17,247 nucleotides of DNA from Trichomonas tenax (taxonomy: Eukaryota > Parabasalia > Trichomonadida > Trichomonadidae), in contig JALKBU010001073.1 of the NCBI GenBank assembly GCA_023091735.1, positions 1 to 17,247 of the forward strand. The letters run 5' to 3'. How positions within the stretch are numbered: position 1 is the first letter of the stretch; every line of letters begins with the position of its first letter. A program made the position numbers and the translations under genes. Of this stretch, positions 1-6,216 are shown in pieces. The notes below the pieces were generated by a model. It had not been told where the DNA came from. It did no database searches and worked only from the letters and a program-made list of their open reading frames with translations.

Positions 1-2
1 CA

Positions 3-158
3 CTTGCTGCAGGAAGACAGAAGAATCCGAGATGGATAAGTAAGCGTATGAGAGAAGCAGAGGAAAGGGCTAAAGCCCTTGAGGGACAAAGTCCCGAAGC
101 CAAAAAGAAAGAAGAGGAAGAAAAGAAGAAGCAGGAAGAAGAAAAGAAAGCAGAATAA
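3..158 (+). CDS. C-terminal end of an unrecognised charged protein (partial)
   Basis: An open frame enters from the left edge and ends at TAA 156-158, giving about 51 visible residues. The first part reads LAAGRQKNPRWISKRM, followed by an extremely charged tail rich in Lys and Glu (about residues 33-51 of the visible part), typical of a disordered or helical C-terminus. No family is recognised. An ATG at 48 could start a tiny protein, but the frame is open upstream and composition does not change there, so a partial larger gene is more likely. Ten codons inside it (about 65-95) are made of two adjacent GC-rich hairpins, which may be an in-frame insertion. The KilA-N ORF that follows is on the opposite strand, so the two genes converge. 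Confidence 0.5.
   Translation, partial: LAAGRQKNPRWISKRMREAEERAKALEGQSPEAKKKEEEEKKKQEEEKKAE
65..95. repeat. Double GC-rich hairpin A, inside coding sequence
   Basis: Two perfect hairpins stand side by side: AAGGGC-TAAA-GCCCTT (65-80) and GGGAC-AAA-GTCCC (83-95), separated by 2 nt. They encode about ten in-frame residues of the left-edge protein (RAKALEGQSP). Structure and size match the two other double hairpins at 201-226 and 1277-1304. That this is an inserted element is inference. Confidence 0.6.
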
Positions 159-187
159 CCACTAAAATTAATTTTCAAATTTCTTAC

Positions 188-256
188 TTCATAAATTCCT
201 TGCCCTTTAGGGCGTGGGCGAAGCCCTTCGCTTTCTTTTCTTAGTTAGTTAGTCAT
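188..256 (+). repeat. 3' repeat, copy 1 (carries hairpin insert)
   Basis: The stretch CTTCATAAATTCCT, then a 26-nt double hairpin, then TTCGCTTTCTTTTCT and (TTAG) repeats and GTCAT, matches 877-930 apart from the hairpin block. It lies about 30 nt past the stop of the left-edge gene. Confidence 0.6.
201..226. repeat. Double GC-rich hairpin B
   Basis: GCCC-TTTA-GGGC (202-213) and GGGC-GAA-GCCC (216-226) are separated by 2 nt. The block interrupts a repeat that is continuous at 877-930. CCTT occurs at both edges (198-201 and 225-228) and once in the uninterrupted copy, so it could be a 4-nt target duplication. Confidence 0.65.
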
Positions 257-400
257 AAATTATTTTTAAAACTGAATAGATTTTATAAAATCAGGAATTC
301 CAAAATCAATTTTAACGTTAATTTTGTAAGAAATTCAAAATTTATTTTTTATATGGGGGACCTAACTTGTAAAACTAACTCTATCGTAAATATATATAAA

Positions 401-449
401 AAGATGTTCGCAGCAGACACGGTGTAGTCGTGGATGGTGCGAACATCTT
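401..449 (-). terminator. Terminator-like hairpin past the KilA-N stop
   Basis: A perfect 12-bp stem (401-412 with 438-449) encloses a 25-nt loop, which can itself form a 4-bp stem CACG/CGTG (418-421 with 429-432). Read on the minus strand it begins 5 nt after the stop of the KilA-N ORF (454-456) and is followed by TTTTT and then an AT run. The layout is that of a transcript-end hairpin, as known for mimivirus-type hairpin polyadenylation signals or bacterial terminators. Its use here is inference. Confidence 0.55.
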
Positions 450-453
450 ATTA

Positions 454-702
454 CTAACTATGTGAAGGGGAGAATTCTCCCATTCGTGAAAATTCACTCA
501 AAATCTCAATTGCCGATTGATTTCTAAACCAATCTTTAGCTTTTTTATCGTCTGGAGCATTACAAGCCTTAAGTATCGACTGCATCTGAAAGTAATCGTC
601 CTTGATAGAATGAATGATACGTAATTTTGAATTGTACTGAATCCATTCGTAATCTTCGTTGATTTGTTCAGAAACTATAGCGACTGTGTTTGTTGTTGTC
701 AT
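454..702 (-). CDS. Short KilA-N-type domain protein, C-terminally truncated
   Basis: This 82-residue ORF starts at an ATG (702) and ends at TAG. Residues about 31-68 contain DDYFQMQSILKACN followed by KAKDWFRNQSAIEILSEF. The Trp-Phe/Arg-Asn core with a following helix is what KilA-N domains show after the strand that carries the small N/K-rich turn. KilA-N is a DNA-binding domain common in large DNA viruses and phages, and it is also expanded in trichomonad genomes. Family members are usually longer; here the protein stops a dozen residues after the core, so it is either a fragment or a minimal form. The upstream sequence shows no TCAYW initiator close to the ATG, unlike the aminotransferase. 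A palindrome and a terminator-like hairpin lie at its 3' end. Assignment is by eye. Confidence 0.5.
   Translation of the reverse strand: MTTTNTVAIVSEQINEDYEWIQYNSKLRIIHSIKDDYFQMQSILKACNAPDDKKAKDWFRNQSAIEILSEFSRMGEFSPSHS
468..481. repeat. 14-bp perfect palindrome
   Basis: GGGAGAATTCTCCC reads the same on both strands and lies inside the last codons of the KilA-N ORF, about 20 bp from the terminator-like hairpin. Confidence 0.6.
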
Positions 703-756
703 GTTTATATTAAAGATAAAAAATAATTTTTAAAAAATTAAAATTAATTTTTGAAT

Positions 757-839
757 TAACGACTTCACTCAAATTTTAGGTTAATGCTGCCCAATATTCA
801 AACATCAACTTATAAAGTAACGATTTCAATCAAATTTTA
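757..839. repeat. Two iteron-like direct repeats upstream of the KilA-N ORF
   Basis: A 22-bp unit (757-778 and 818-839; core TCAAATTTTA preceded by TAACGA) occurs twice in direct orientation with two mismatches, 61 bp apart, in the 5' flank of the KilA-N ORF. Related words occur inverted at 1629-1640 and 1671-1680. Confidence 0.5.
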
Positions 840-868
840 AGCGTAAACACTCAAAAATAATTTTTTAA
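769..868 (-). repeat. Inverted repeat, left arm
   Basis: Read on the minus strand this arm contains GTGTTTACGCTTAAAATTTG, then TGATGTTTGAAT and a second TAAAATTTGA. The right arm at 1604-1683 has the same order of words on the plus strand with a 15-nt gap. Confidence 0.5.
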
Positions 869-876
869 ATTTTCGA

Positions 877-930
877 ACTCATAAAATCCTTTCGCTATCT
901 TTTTCTAGTTAGTTAGTTAGTTTGTCATTA
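877..930 (+). repeat. 3' repeat, copy 2 (uninterrupted)
   Basis: CTCATAAAATCCTTTCGCTA, then TCTTTTTCT, (TTAG) repeats and GTCATTAAA, matches 188-256 with the hairpin block removed. It lies in the gap between the KilA-N ORF start and the stop of the 99-residue ORF. Confidence 0.6.
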
Positions 931-962
931 AACTTAATTTTATACAAAAATAAACTTAATCT

Positions 963-1262
963 TTATAATGCTTCCTCTACTATATCAATTTGTAACTCTT
1001 CTTCTTCATTAATGTCTAAATCTAATTCCTGAATAACAGGAAGTATTTTATCCTTTAATTTATCAGGGATTACGTTTAGTCTTGATTTGTAATATCCTAC
1101 TGTTCTTTTACCCTTTGGGTCTTTATATTCTAATTCTTTTGATAAATCACAATCAATACCGAATAATTGTTGTTTTGAGTTATTAATCATTTGTGCAAAA
1201 CAATTTTTAATATTAATTTTGATATAATTTACTTTTAACAACATTGACATGTTTTTGTTCAT
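963..1262 (-). CDS. Unrecognised 99-residue protein
   Basis: This ATG-started ORF reads MNKNMSMLLKVNYIK at the N-terminus, has a Lys-rich middle (KDPKGKRTVGYYKSRL at about residues 48-63) and ends in a very acidic helix (LDLDINEEEELQID). There are no membrane segments or signal peptide. No family is recognised. It follows the 48-residue ORF on the same strand by 69 bp, and that gap holds a double hairpin. The local words and lack of a clear trichomonad initiator group it with the KilA-N ORF rather than with the housekeeping genes. It may be a fragment of a mobile-element or viral accessory gene (inference). Confidence 0.4.
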   Translation of the reverse strand: MNKNMSMLLKVNYIKINIKNCFAQMINNSKQQLFGIDCDLSKELEYKDPKGKRTVGYYKSRLNVIPDKLKDKILPVIQELDLDINEEEELQIDIVEEAL

Positions 1263-1276
1263 AAACTTCTTACCGA

Positions 1277-1304
1277 GGTGCTTTGCGCCCGGGACCGTAG
1301 GTCC
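1277..1304. repeat. Double GC-rich hairpin C
   Basis: GGTGC-TTT-GCGCC (1277-1289, one G-T pair) and GGACC-GTA-GGTCC (1292-1304) are separated by 2 nt. They lie between the 48- and 99-residue ORFs. On the minus strand the second stem loop has an AAA loop, as in hairpin A. Confidence 0.6.
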
Positions 1305-1331
1305 TTCAATGATGAAACATAACGGTGAACA

Positions 1332-1478
1332 CTAATAACCAAATTTATTCTCCTTAATGTTTCTTGTTAATGCTATAACCAATCTTTTTGATTCAGGAAA
1401 TTCTTTCTTTATTAATTTAGCAAATGCATTGACGGAATAATATTTGGATTTAGCGAATTCAGAAACTTCAGATGTCAT
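1332..1478 (-). CDS. Unrecognised 48-residue ORF
   Basis: The ORF runs from an ATG (1476-1478) to TAG (1332-1334). It begins MTSEVSEFAKSKYYSVNAFA and continues with a basic helix-like segment (KLIKKEFPESKRLVIALTRN). Length and sequence recall a helix-turn-helix fragment, but no family can be named. The composition is protein-like rather than random AT translation, and it is in series with the 99-residue ORF. It could be the remaining N-terminus of a longer gene. Confidence 0.3.
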   Translation of the reverse strand: MTSEVSEFAKSKYYSVNAFAKLIKKEFPESKRLVIALTRNIKENKFGY

Positions 1479-1603
1479 TATTTCTTATTTATTAAAAAAT
1501 TATATTATTTTAAAAATTAACTTAATTTTATTTTTCGAAAATTTATTATACCAGGTAATAAAAAAATTAGGAAAAGGATTTTTATGAATGGCTTAAATTC
1601 ATG

Positions 1604-1683
1604 AAAATTTATTTTTCGGTGTTTACGTTTAAAATTTGATGTCAATGTTTGAATTTAATGCTTCATTTGCTTAAATTTTGATG
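1604..1683 (+). repeat. Inverted repeat, right arm
   Basis: The arm contains GTGTTTACGTTTAAAATTTG, then TGTTTGAATTTAATGC and CTTAAATTTTGATG, which pairs with the left arm at 769-868. No ORF follows it on the plus strand, so if these arms are promoters the second gene is gone. Confidence 0.5.
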
Positions 1684-1951
1684 TTTTAAGTAACTTTGCT
1701 ATAAAAAGCACTTGCACAAATTCTTTAGGCTATTAGAGTCATAATCGCACGCTTTAAAATTAGTCGAAATCGCTTTGCGCAGTTTTGCGCAATCATAGAA
1801 AATTGAATAGTTTACACTCTCAGATTGAATGGTGCACAATTTGCAATAAGTTCACACAAAATTTGCTCATTGGTAACATTACATATCAAATTTTCGACTT
1901 TACATGGCAAATATCAGATAATATGTGTCGAAAATGGTGACTTTCGTTATT

Positions 1952-1961
1952 TTACATGTCA
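1952..1961 (-). promoter_or_regulatory. TGACATGTAA motif
   Basis: An exact TTACATGTCA on the plus strand; one of five exact copies in the window. Function unknown. Confidence 0.35.
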
Positions 1962-2036
1962 AAATTCGCTGAAATCTCATTGAGGCATTGAGATCCTCAA
2001 GTTAAATAGACAAGCAAATGCTATAAACATACTCAG

Positions 2037-2085
2037 AACCCCTGAAAAGCAAGTAAATATTATTTCATTTGGCTTGATAGGGGTT
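2037..2085. repeat. Imperfect long hairpin
   Basis: AACCCCT (2037-2043) pairs with AGGGGTT (2079-2085), and AAGC/GCTT extend it inside. No product is assigned. Confidence 0.3.
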
Positions 2086-2751
2086 TACTCGTTAAAAATC
2101 ACAAAATTCAAAAAAGTCAACAGGAAAAAAATCACCGTCAAAAAAAGCGAAAATGAGTGAATTTTTACTCTGTTTAAAAAAAGTCGATGTAATAATTGAA
2201 TTGCACATGCCTATTCCGTTTAATACAGCGCATTTTACAGCAACAATCATTCATGTGACATAGTGAATATGCCATTGCAGGCTTTCATACTCAATACATG
2301 TAATGTTTTTCTTATTTTAGAGTGCCAAAGGTATAAAATTGCAAATTTCAAATTGCTTTTTCAATGTAACCACACCTCAATGAAGGATATCGTGACGAAC
2401 AGCACACCTCGGCTCTCCAAGTGATTTTACAGTATTTTGATTATTAGTATGTGATTGTGTAATCAGCAGAGATTTTGCGTGTTTTATCTTGCGATTTTAC
2501 TCGATTTTAACAGAGGCAATTGGCAATGTGGAATGGAAAGCAGTTGTTCAGAGTCTTTTTTAAACAAAGAATGGAAATTTTCGAGGATAGAAAGATTACG
2601 AGAATAATCACAAAATAATAACATAAAATACAACATAATCATATTGATTAGATGCTATTAGATAACAATGAGAAGAGGAAAGAAATAATAGAAAAAATCT
2701 GAAAAATAATGAAAAGAAAAGTCTTTTTAAAGAAAAAGAAGCTAAAATCAA

Positions 2752-2755
2752 TTTA
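2752..2755 (-). terminator. TAAA polyadenylation signal overlapping the aminotransferase stop
   Basis: The stop TAA is followed by A, giving TAAA. In Trichomonas a UAAA overlapping or just after the stop is the known poly(A) signal. Confidence 0.5.
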
Positions 2756-3949
2756 CTTGCGCTTTGCAACAACGTTTGCAACAGCCTGGGCAACGAAATC
2801 AACGTTGGAGTTGTTGAGAGCTGGAACGGAGATACGGCCATTGGATGGAATGAAAACACCCTCCTGTTCACCGAGGATCTTGACCTCGTCTGGTGTGAGG
2901 CCTGTGAGGGCAAACATACCCTTCTGTTGGGCGATGAAGTCGAAGGACTTTCCGGACTTTTGTTCAAGGAGCTGAACGAACTTAGCGCGGATGTCAATAA
3001 CACGCTTTGAGACTTCCTTGAGTTCCTCGAGCCACATCTTGTGGAGCTCTGGGTCGTTGATGACCTCTGTAGCGATGTAAGAACCATTCTGTGGGCAGAC
3101 GGAGTATGTGTAACGACCGATTGAAGCGAACTGAGAGCCGACATTGTTAGCTTCCTGAGCTGTTGTGCAGACAGCGTGACAGCAGCCGATGCGTTCACCG
3201 TAAAGACCCATGCACTTGGAGAATGAGAAGCAGACGAAGAACTGGTTGCCGGAGAGAGCGTACTTGCGGATGATCTCAGCATCCTTCTCTGGATCGCCTG
3301 AAGCCCAGCCCATGTAAGCGAAGTCGAAGCAAGCGATGTGCTTCTTAGCAGCGACTGTTGCGAGAATCTTCTCCCACTGCTCTGGTGTTGGATCAATGCC
3401 TGTTGGGTTATGAGCGCAGGCTTGGAGAAGGACTAAGCAGCCCTCTGGAGCAGCGTTCAAATCGCGAAGGCAAGCATCGATATCGAGGCGGCAGTCCTTG
3501 GCCCAGCCGTATGTGCCGAGCTCGTGTCCCTGCTGTCCGAAGATGGCCTTGTGGTTGGCCCATGTTGGGTTAGAGAGGAGAACCTTTGGAACCTTAAGGA
3601 ATTCCTTAGCAAACCTAGCAACGAAGTAGAGAGCACCTGTGCCAGCGCAAGACTGGATAGAAGCTGTTCTCTCAGCGATCTGTGGGAGAACTGGGCCCCA
3701 AAGGAACTCACGAGCAGCTTTGATGAAGTTTGCATCGCCGTTCATTGGGAGGTAGTCCTTGTGATGCTTGCTGAGCATCTTCTCCTCAGCCTTGCGAACA
3801 CAGTTGAAGACGTATGGCTTGCCATCCTCTGTGCGGTAGACACCAACAGAAAGAAGGGACTTCTTCTCAAGCTTGGAGGCGTTGTATAACTTGGCGACAC
3901 CGAAAATGGCATCCGGAGGAGCTTCTGGAACGTTAGCGAATGCAGACAT
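2753..3949 (-). CDS. Aspartate aminotransferase (class I, PLP-dependent)
   Basis: This complete 398-residue protein interconverts aspartate and 2-oxoglutarate with oxaloacetate and glutamate. All landmark residues are visible by comparison with animal cytosolic enzymes: Trp130 in NPTWANHK (ring stacking on PLP), Asn181 in HNPTG, Asp209 in FDFAYMGWASGD with Tyr212, the Schiff-base Lys245 in SFSKCMGLYGER, Arg279 (second-subunit side-chain carboxylate Arg) and Arg372 in SNGRISVPALN (alpha-carboxylate). Length equals the cytosolic form, and there is no N-terminal presequence, so a cytosolic location is inferred. Trichomonad enzymes of this family are known to accept aromatic amino acids too; specificity cannot be read here. 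The start is supported by an initiator 10 nt upstream. Codons are notably richer in G/C at third positions than in the TOR and ARM genes, as expected for high expression. Confidence 0.93.
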   Translation of the reverse strand: MSAFANVPEAPPDAIFGVAKLYNASKLEKKSLLSVGVYRTEDGKPYVFNCVRKAEEKMLSKHHKDYLPMNGDANFIKAAREFLWGPVLPQIAERTASIQSCAGTGALYFVARFAKEFLKVPKVLLSNPTWANHKAIFGQQGHELGTYGWAKDCRLDIDACLRDLNAAPEGCLVLLQACAHNPTGIDPTPEQWEKILATVAAKKHIACFDFAYMGWASGDPEKDAEIIRKYALSGNQFFVCFSFSKCMGLYGERIGCCHAVCTTAQEANNVGSQFASIGRYTYSVCPQNGSYIATEVINDPELHKMWLEELKEVSKRVIDIRAKFVQLLEQKSGKSFDFIAQQKGMFALTGLTPDEVKILGEQEGVFIPSNGRISVPALNNSNVDFVAQAVANVVAKRK

Positions 3950-3955
3950 TGTTGT

Positions 3956-3961
3956 AAGTGA
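3956..3961 (-). promoter_or_regulatory. Initiator (Inr) of the aminotransferase gene
   Basis: The minus strand reads TCACTT, matching the Trichomonas initiator TCAYW. With A at 3959 as +1 the 5' UTR would be 10 nt, the usual short length. Confidence 0.55.
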
Positions 3962-4965
3962 ACTAAAAAATAATCGTCATCAGCGGCTTTTCGAAGACTA
4001 CAATTCTCATCGTTTTTTCAATTTTTTACCAATGGAATTTATCCTGAGAGAAAGTATTTTGCTAAGAAATCGATCTTTGGACGATTTTTGAATTTTGAGT
4101 TTGGTAAAGTCATGTCACATTTGATAGATATAGTAATATAAAGATATTTCCATGGCGAAGTGAAGTCGATTTTAATTAAATTTTAGTCGGTTATGATTTT
4201 AATCTACTATCATAGGTTAATAAAATTATAGAGTTTAAGAATTCCAGATTCTTATTTTACATGTCATAATGTCAAAAGAATATTAAAAATTCCCAAAAGC
4301 CCCAAAAGCAATTGTTCACGAGCAAATTTGTTGTTACAGTTATATTGAATGATTACTATATATTATGAATCTTTAATGGATAATATAAATGATCGCTAAA
4401 ATTTCGAAAACAGTTGATTTTACATGACAAAAATGACACGTAAATTTATTTAATTTAATAAAAAGAAGAAATGTCTCGAAAAAATGCTTTGTTCATCAAT
4501 CCAAATCATGGGTTTTTCTTAGCATTTTCTTCTGCAGCATTGAATTTCATTGCAACATGCTCTTGACAAGATATTCTTCGAAGTCTATATTATTCATTCA
4601 TTTACTATGATTGCTGTGATATTCATGAAGGACGAATTAATGAGTGACGATTATTTGCAGCTGACGTTTGAACTCACGATTTTATTTCCACAAATAATAA
4701 AATGAACAGTTCATTTAACTGTATTGCGATCACCAATTACAAAAATACCAATGCTTTTAAATTTACTAGTGTATAACCTCATTAACTGATTGTTGATATT
4801 TGCAATTTGTTTTTAACGACAATCATATGCGATATTAAAGAATTTCCTATGCATTCAGGTGCTTTATTTAATCTACATCTGCGATGTTAATAAATCCTAG
4901 TGTGAAATAAAATTGACAAAACTAATTTACATATCATATTTAACCTTATTTAGAACGATTATTTA
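3962..4965. other. AT-rich spacer between divergent genes
   Basis: No coding frame stands out. It holds one exact TTACATGTCA (4257-4266) and two near copies (TTACATGACA 4420-4429, TGACACGTAA 4434-4443). Confidence 0.5.
4257..4266 (-). promoter_or_regulatory. TGACATGTAA motif
   Basis: An exact TTACATGTCA, about 310 bp upstream of the aminotransferase ATG. Confidence 0.35.
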
Positions 4966-4970
4966 TCATT
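4966..4970 (+). promoter_or_regulatory. Initiator-like TCATT abutting an ATG
   Basis: TCATT matches TCAYW and runs directly into the ATG at 4971. A second match, TCATA at 4934-4938, would give a more usual 35-nt leader, so which is used is undecided. Confidence 0.35.
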
Positions 4971-5251
4971 ATGAGAAGAGGAAATCAAGGCGGAAAAGAT
5001 AACGATTACGCAGCACAAACGATGGACCACGCGAATTTGATGGCTTTGGATGATTTGGCCGACTCTACAGACAGATTACTTAAACATACAAAAGGACTAC
5101 ACGGACAAATGACAGCGAGAGACTTGACGGTGTGCTGCTTAATAGCGGCAATGCTAACGACATGATGCCTAAAGGCCGTGCTTTCGTTAAATCAATCACT
5201 TTTGTTCCGGGACTGGGACAAAATAGAACAACGTGCTTTTCTGACATGTAA
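4971..5251 (+). pseudogene. Broken Bet1/Qc-type SNARE gene (frameshifted, lacks membrane anchor)
   Basis: The first frame gives MRRGNQGGKDNDYAAQTMDH and then ALDDLADSTDRLLKHTKGLH. This has the heptad spacing of the N-terminal half of a SNARE motif, in the Bet1/Sft1 style with a short N-terminus. At about 5105-5110 the coding sense moves to another frame (-1), where NDSERLDGVLLNSG continues the same heptads; the first frame stops at 5163-5165 after unrelated residues. The second frame ends at TAA 5249-5251 just after NRTTCFSDM, where a C-terminal transmembrane helix should begin, so the anchor is missing. SNAREs of this class act in ER-Golgi fusion. The zero layer cannot be assigned surely and may be Asp instead of Gln. 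The SNARE call is a pattern reading; a sequencing error could explain the frameshift but not the missing anchor. Confidence 0.45.
5242..5251 (+). promoter_or_regulatory. TGACATGTAA motif
   Basis: Exact copy; it includes the stop codon of the broken SNARE frame. Confidence 0.35.
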
Positions 5252-5259
5252 CTTATTTT

Positions 5260-5269
5260 TGACATGTAA
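5260..5269 (+). promoter_or_regulatory. TGACATGTAA motif
   Basis: Second exact copy, 18 bp after the previous one, followed by GATGTCAAA and AAGTGACGTG, so several GTGAC/TGACATG words cluster here. Confidence 0.4.
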
Positions 5270-5302
5270 AGTCAGGATGTCAAAATAAAGTAAAGTGACG
5301 TG

Positions 5303-5315
5303 TTTGCGCGGGAAA
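5303..5315. promoter_or_regulatory. E2F-like site
   Basis: TTTGCGCGGGAAA contains, on the minus strand, TTTCCCGC, which fits the E2F consensus TTTSSCGC. A similar word, TTTGCCCGCGCAAA, lies in the dispersed repeat at 6103-6116. No E2F role is known for this locus. Confidence 0.25.
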
Positions 5316-5346
5316 AAATGGAAAAGTGTCAATAGGTTGAAATGGA

Positions 5347-5556
5347 TTGAACTCAATGTTGGAAGCCAAAGAAGACTTCATTATGAGTAGTTGTGGCCTT
5401 ATAGTGAAAGATGTTATTTATGCTATCAGCATCCTGACGATAGCACATCATCCATTTCTCTTTGTTCATTGCAAGTTTTTGTTGCACTCCAAACCTAAGA
5501 AAACCAAGAAACTCGGTCGAAATTATTTCTTCTTGCATAGTAAATATGAATTCTAA
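5347..5556 (+). other. Two overlapping short ORFs, coding status unresolved
   Basis: A plus-strand ORF (69 residues, first true ATG at 5356) and a minus-strand ORF (5353-5538, 61 residues, containing RQDADSINNIFHYKATTTHN) overlap almost fully. Neither is recognised. The minus frame has a slightly more protein-like composition. At most one is real, and either may be a fragment of a mobile-element gene. Confidence 0.2.
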
Positions 5557-5867
5557 ACGAATAATTTGAAGATAAAATTAGAAGTTTAGTTAAAAATGAA
5601 TTTTACAAAGAATATAAGGATCGAATTGTGAATCTAAATAATATAAATCAATAAATAAAATGAAATTAACATGAAAACATTATCTAATTCATGATTCATA
5701 ATTAATTATGAATTTAATGATATATTAATAATTATGAGAATTAGTAATAAAATGAAAATAATCTTGTAATGAAAAGGTATCTGTGAAAAATAAAAAATAA
5801 AAAAAAATAATAATTGTTTAATATCAAAAGTGAAAATGTAATGTGTATTAAAAATTGAATCAATAAG
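5557..5867. other. Very AT-rich spacer
   Basis: Low-complexity A/T sequence with ATTAAT/AATAAT words. No gene or clear repeat is seen. Confidence 0.5.
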
Positions 5868-6060
5868 TGGGTTCTTGCTAGGGCCTGGCTTGGCTACTCG
5901 AGGGCTTTGGAAGTCTCAGGCCAACCTCGCCCAATGACATTCTCGCAACAATTTAACCATGCATAAATATCGTTGTTTTCTTACCAATTACCAATTAGGT
6001 ATATGCTCGTTGATGATAGAGTTGTGGCTCGTCAACAACACTAGCCTGGATGTATTGGTT
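5868..6060. ncRNA. GC-rich structured island, possible non-coding RNA
   Basis: About 100 bp from 5868 are strikingly G/C-rich against a very AT-rich surround. GGCCTG (5882-5887) can pair with CAGGCC (5917-5922). Further on ACCAAT (near 5988-5997) and ATTGGT (6053-6058) can pair, and GTTGA/TCAAC lie between them. There is no long ORF on either strand. It does not match the tRNA, 5S, SRP or spliceosomal RNA features I can recognise. Strand and ends are unknown. Confidence 0.3.
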
Positions 6061-6065
6061 AGACT

Positions 6066-6190
6066 ACAAAGATATTTATAACACTTTTTATAAAGATGAC
6101 AATTTGCCCGCGCAAAAAGTGACAGTTTATCATAAAAGTGACTTTAAGGTTCACATGTCACTTTTTGATATTCACTTTTGTCATAGACTC
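6066..6190 (+). repeat. Dispersed ~125-bp repeat, copy 1
   Basis: The segment is about 90% identical by eye to the reverse complement of 17119-17246. It carries GTGAC words, a CACATGTCAC near-copy of the TGACATGTAA motif, and TTTGCCCGCGCAAA. It ends 27 bp before the ATG at 6217. Confidence 0.75.
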
Positions 6191-6216
6191 CTTTTGTTCC
6201 GACAGGTATAGGAATC

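Larger units (their letters stand above)
1684..2751. other. AT-rich spacer, no gene seen
   Basis: No credible coding frame is visible. It contains a TTACATGTCA motif (1952-1961), a doubled TTTTGCGCA-type word near 1770-1792, and an imperfect hairpin at 2037-2085. The end is the 3' flank of the aminotransferase. Confidence 0.5.

Noticed and set aside
2608..3889. Long antisense and alternate-frame ORFs over the aminotransferase (2608-3396, 3457-3735, 3524-3889)
   Set aside because: They are shadows of the GC-rich aminotransferase frame: Ser/Leu-rich or low-complexity translations without motifs.
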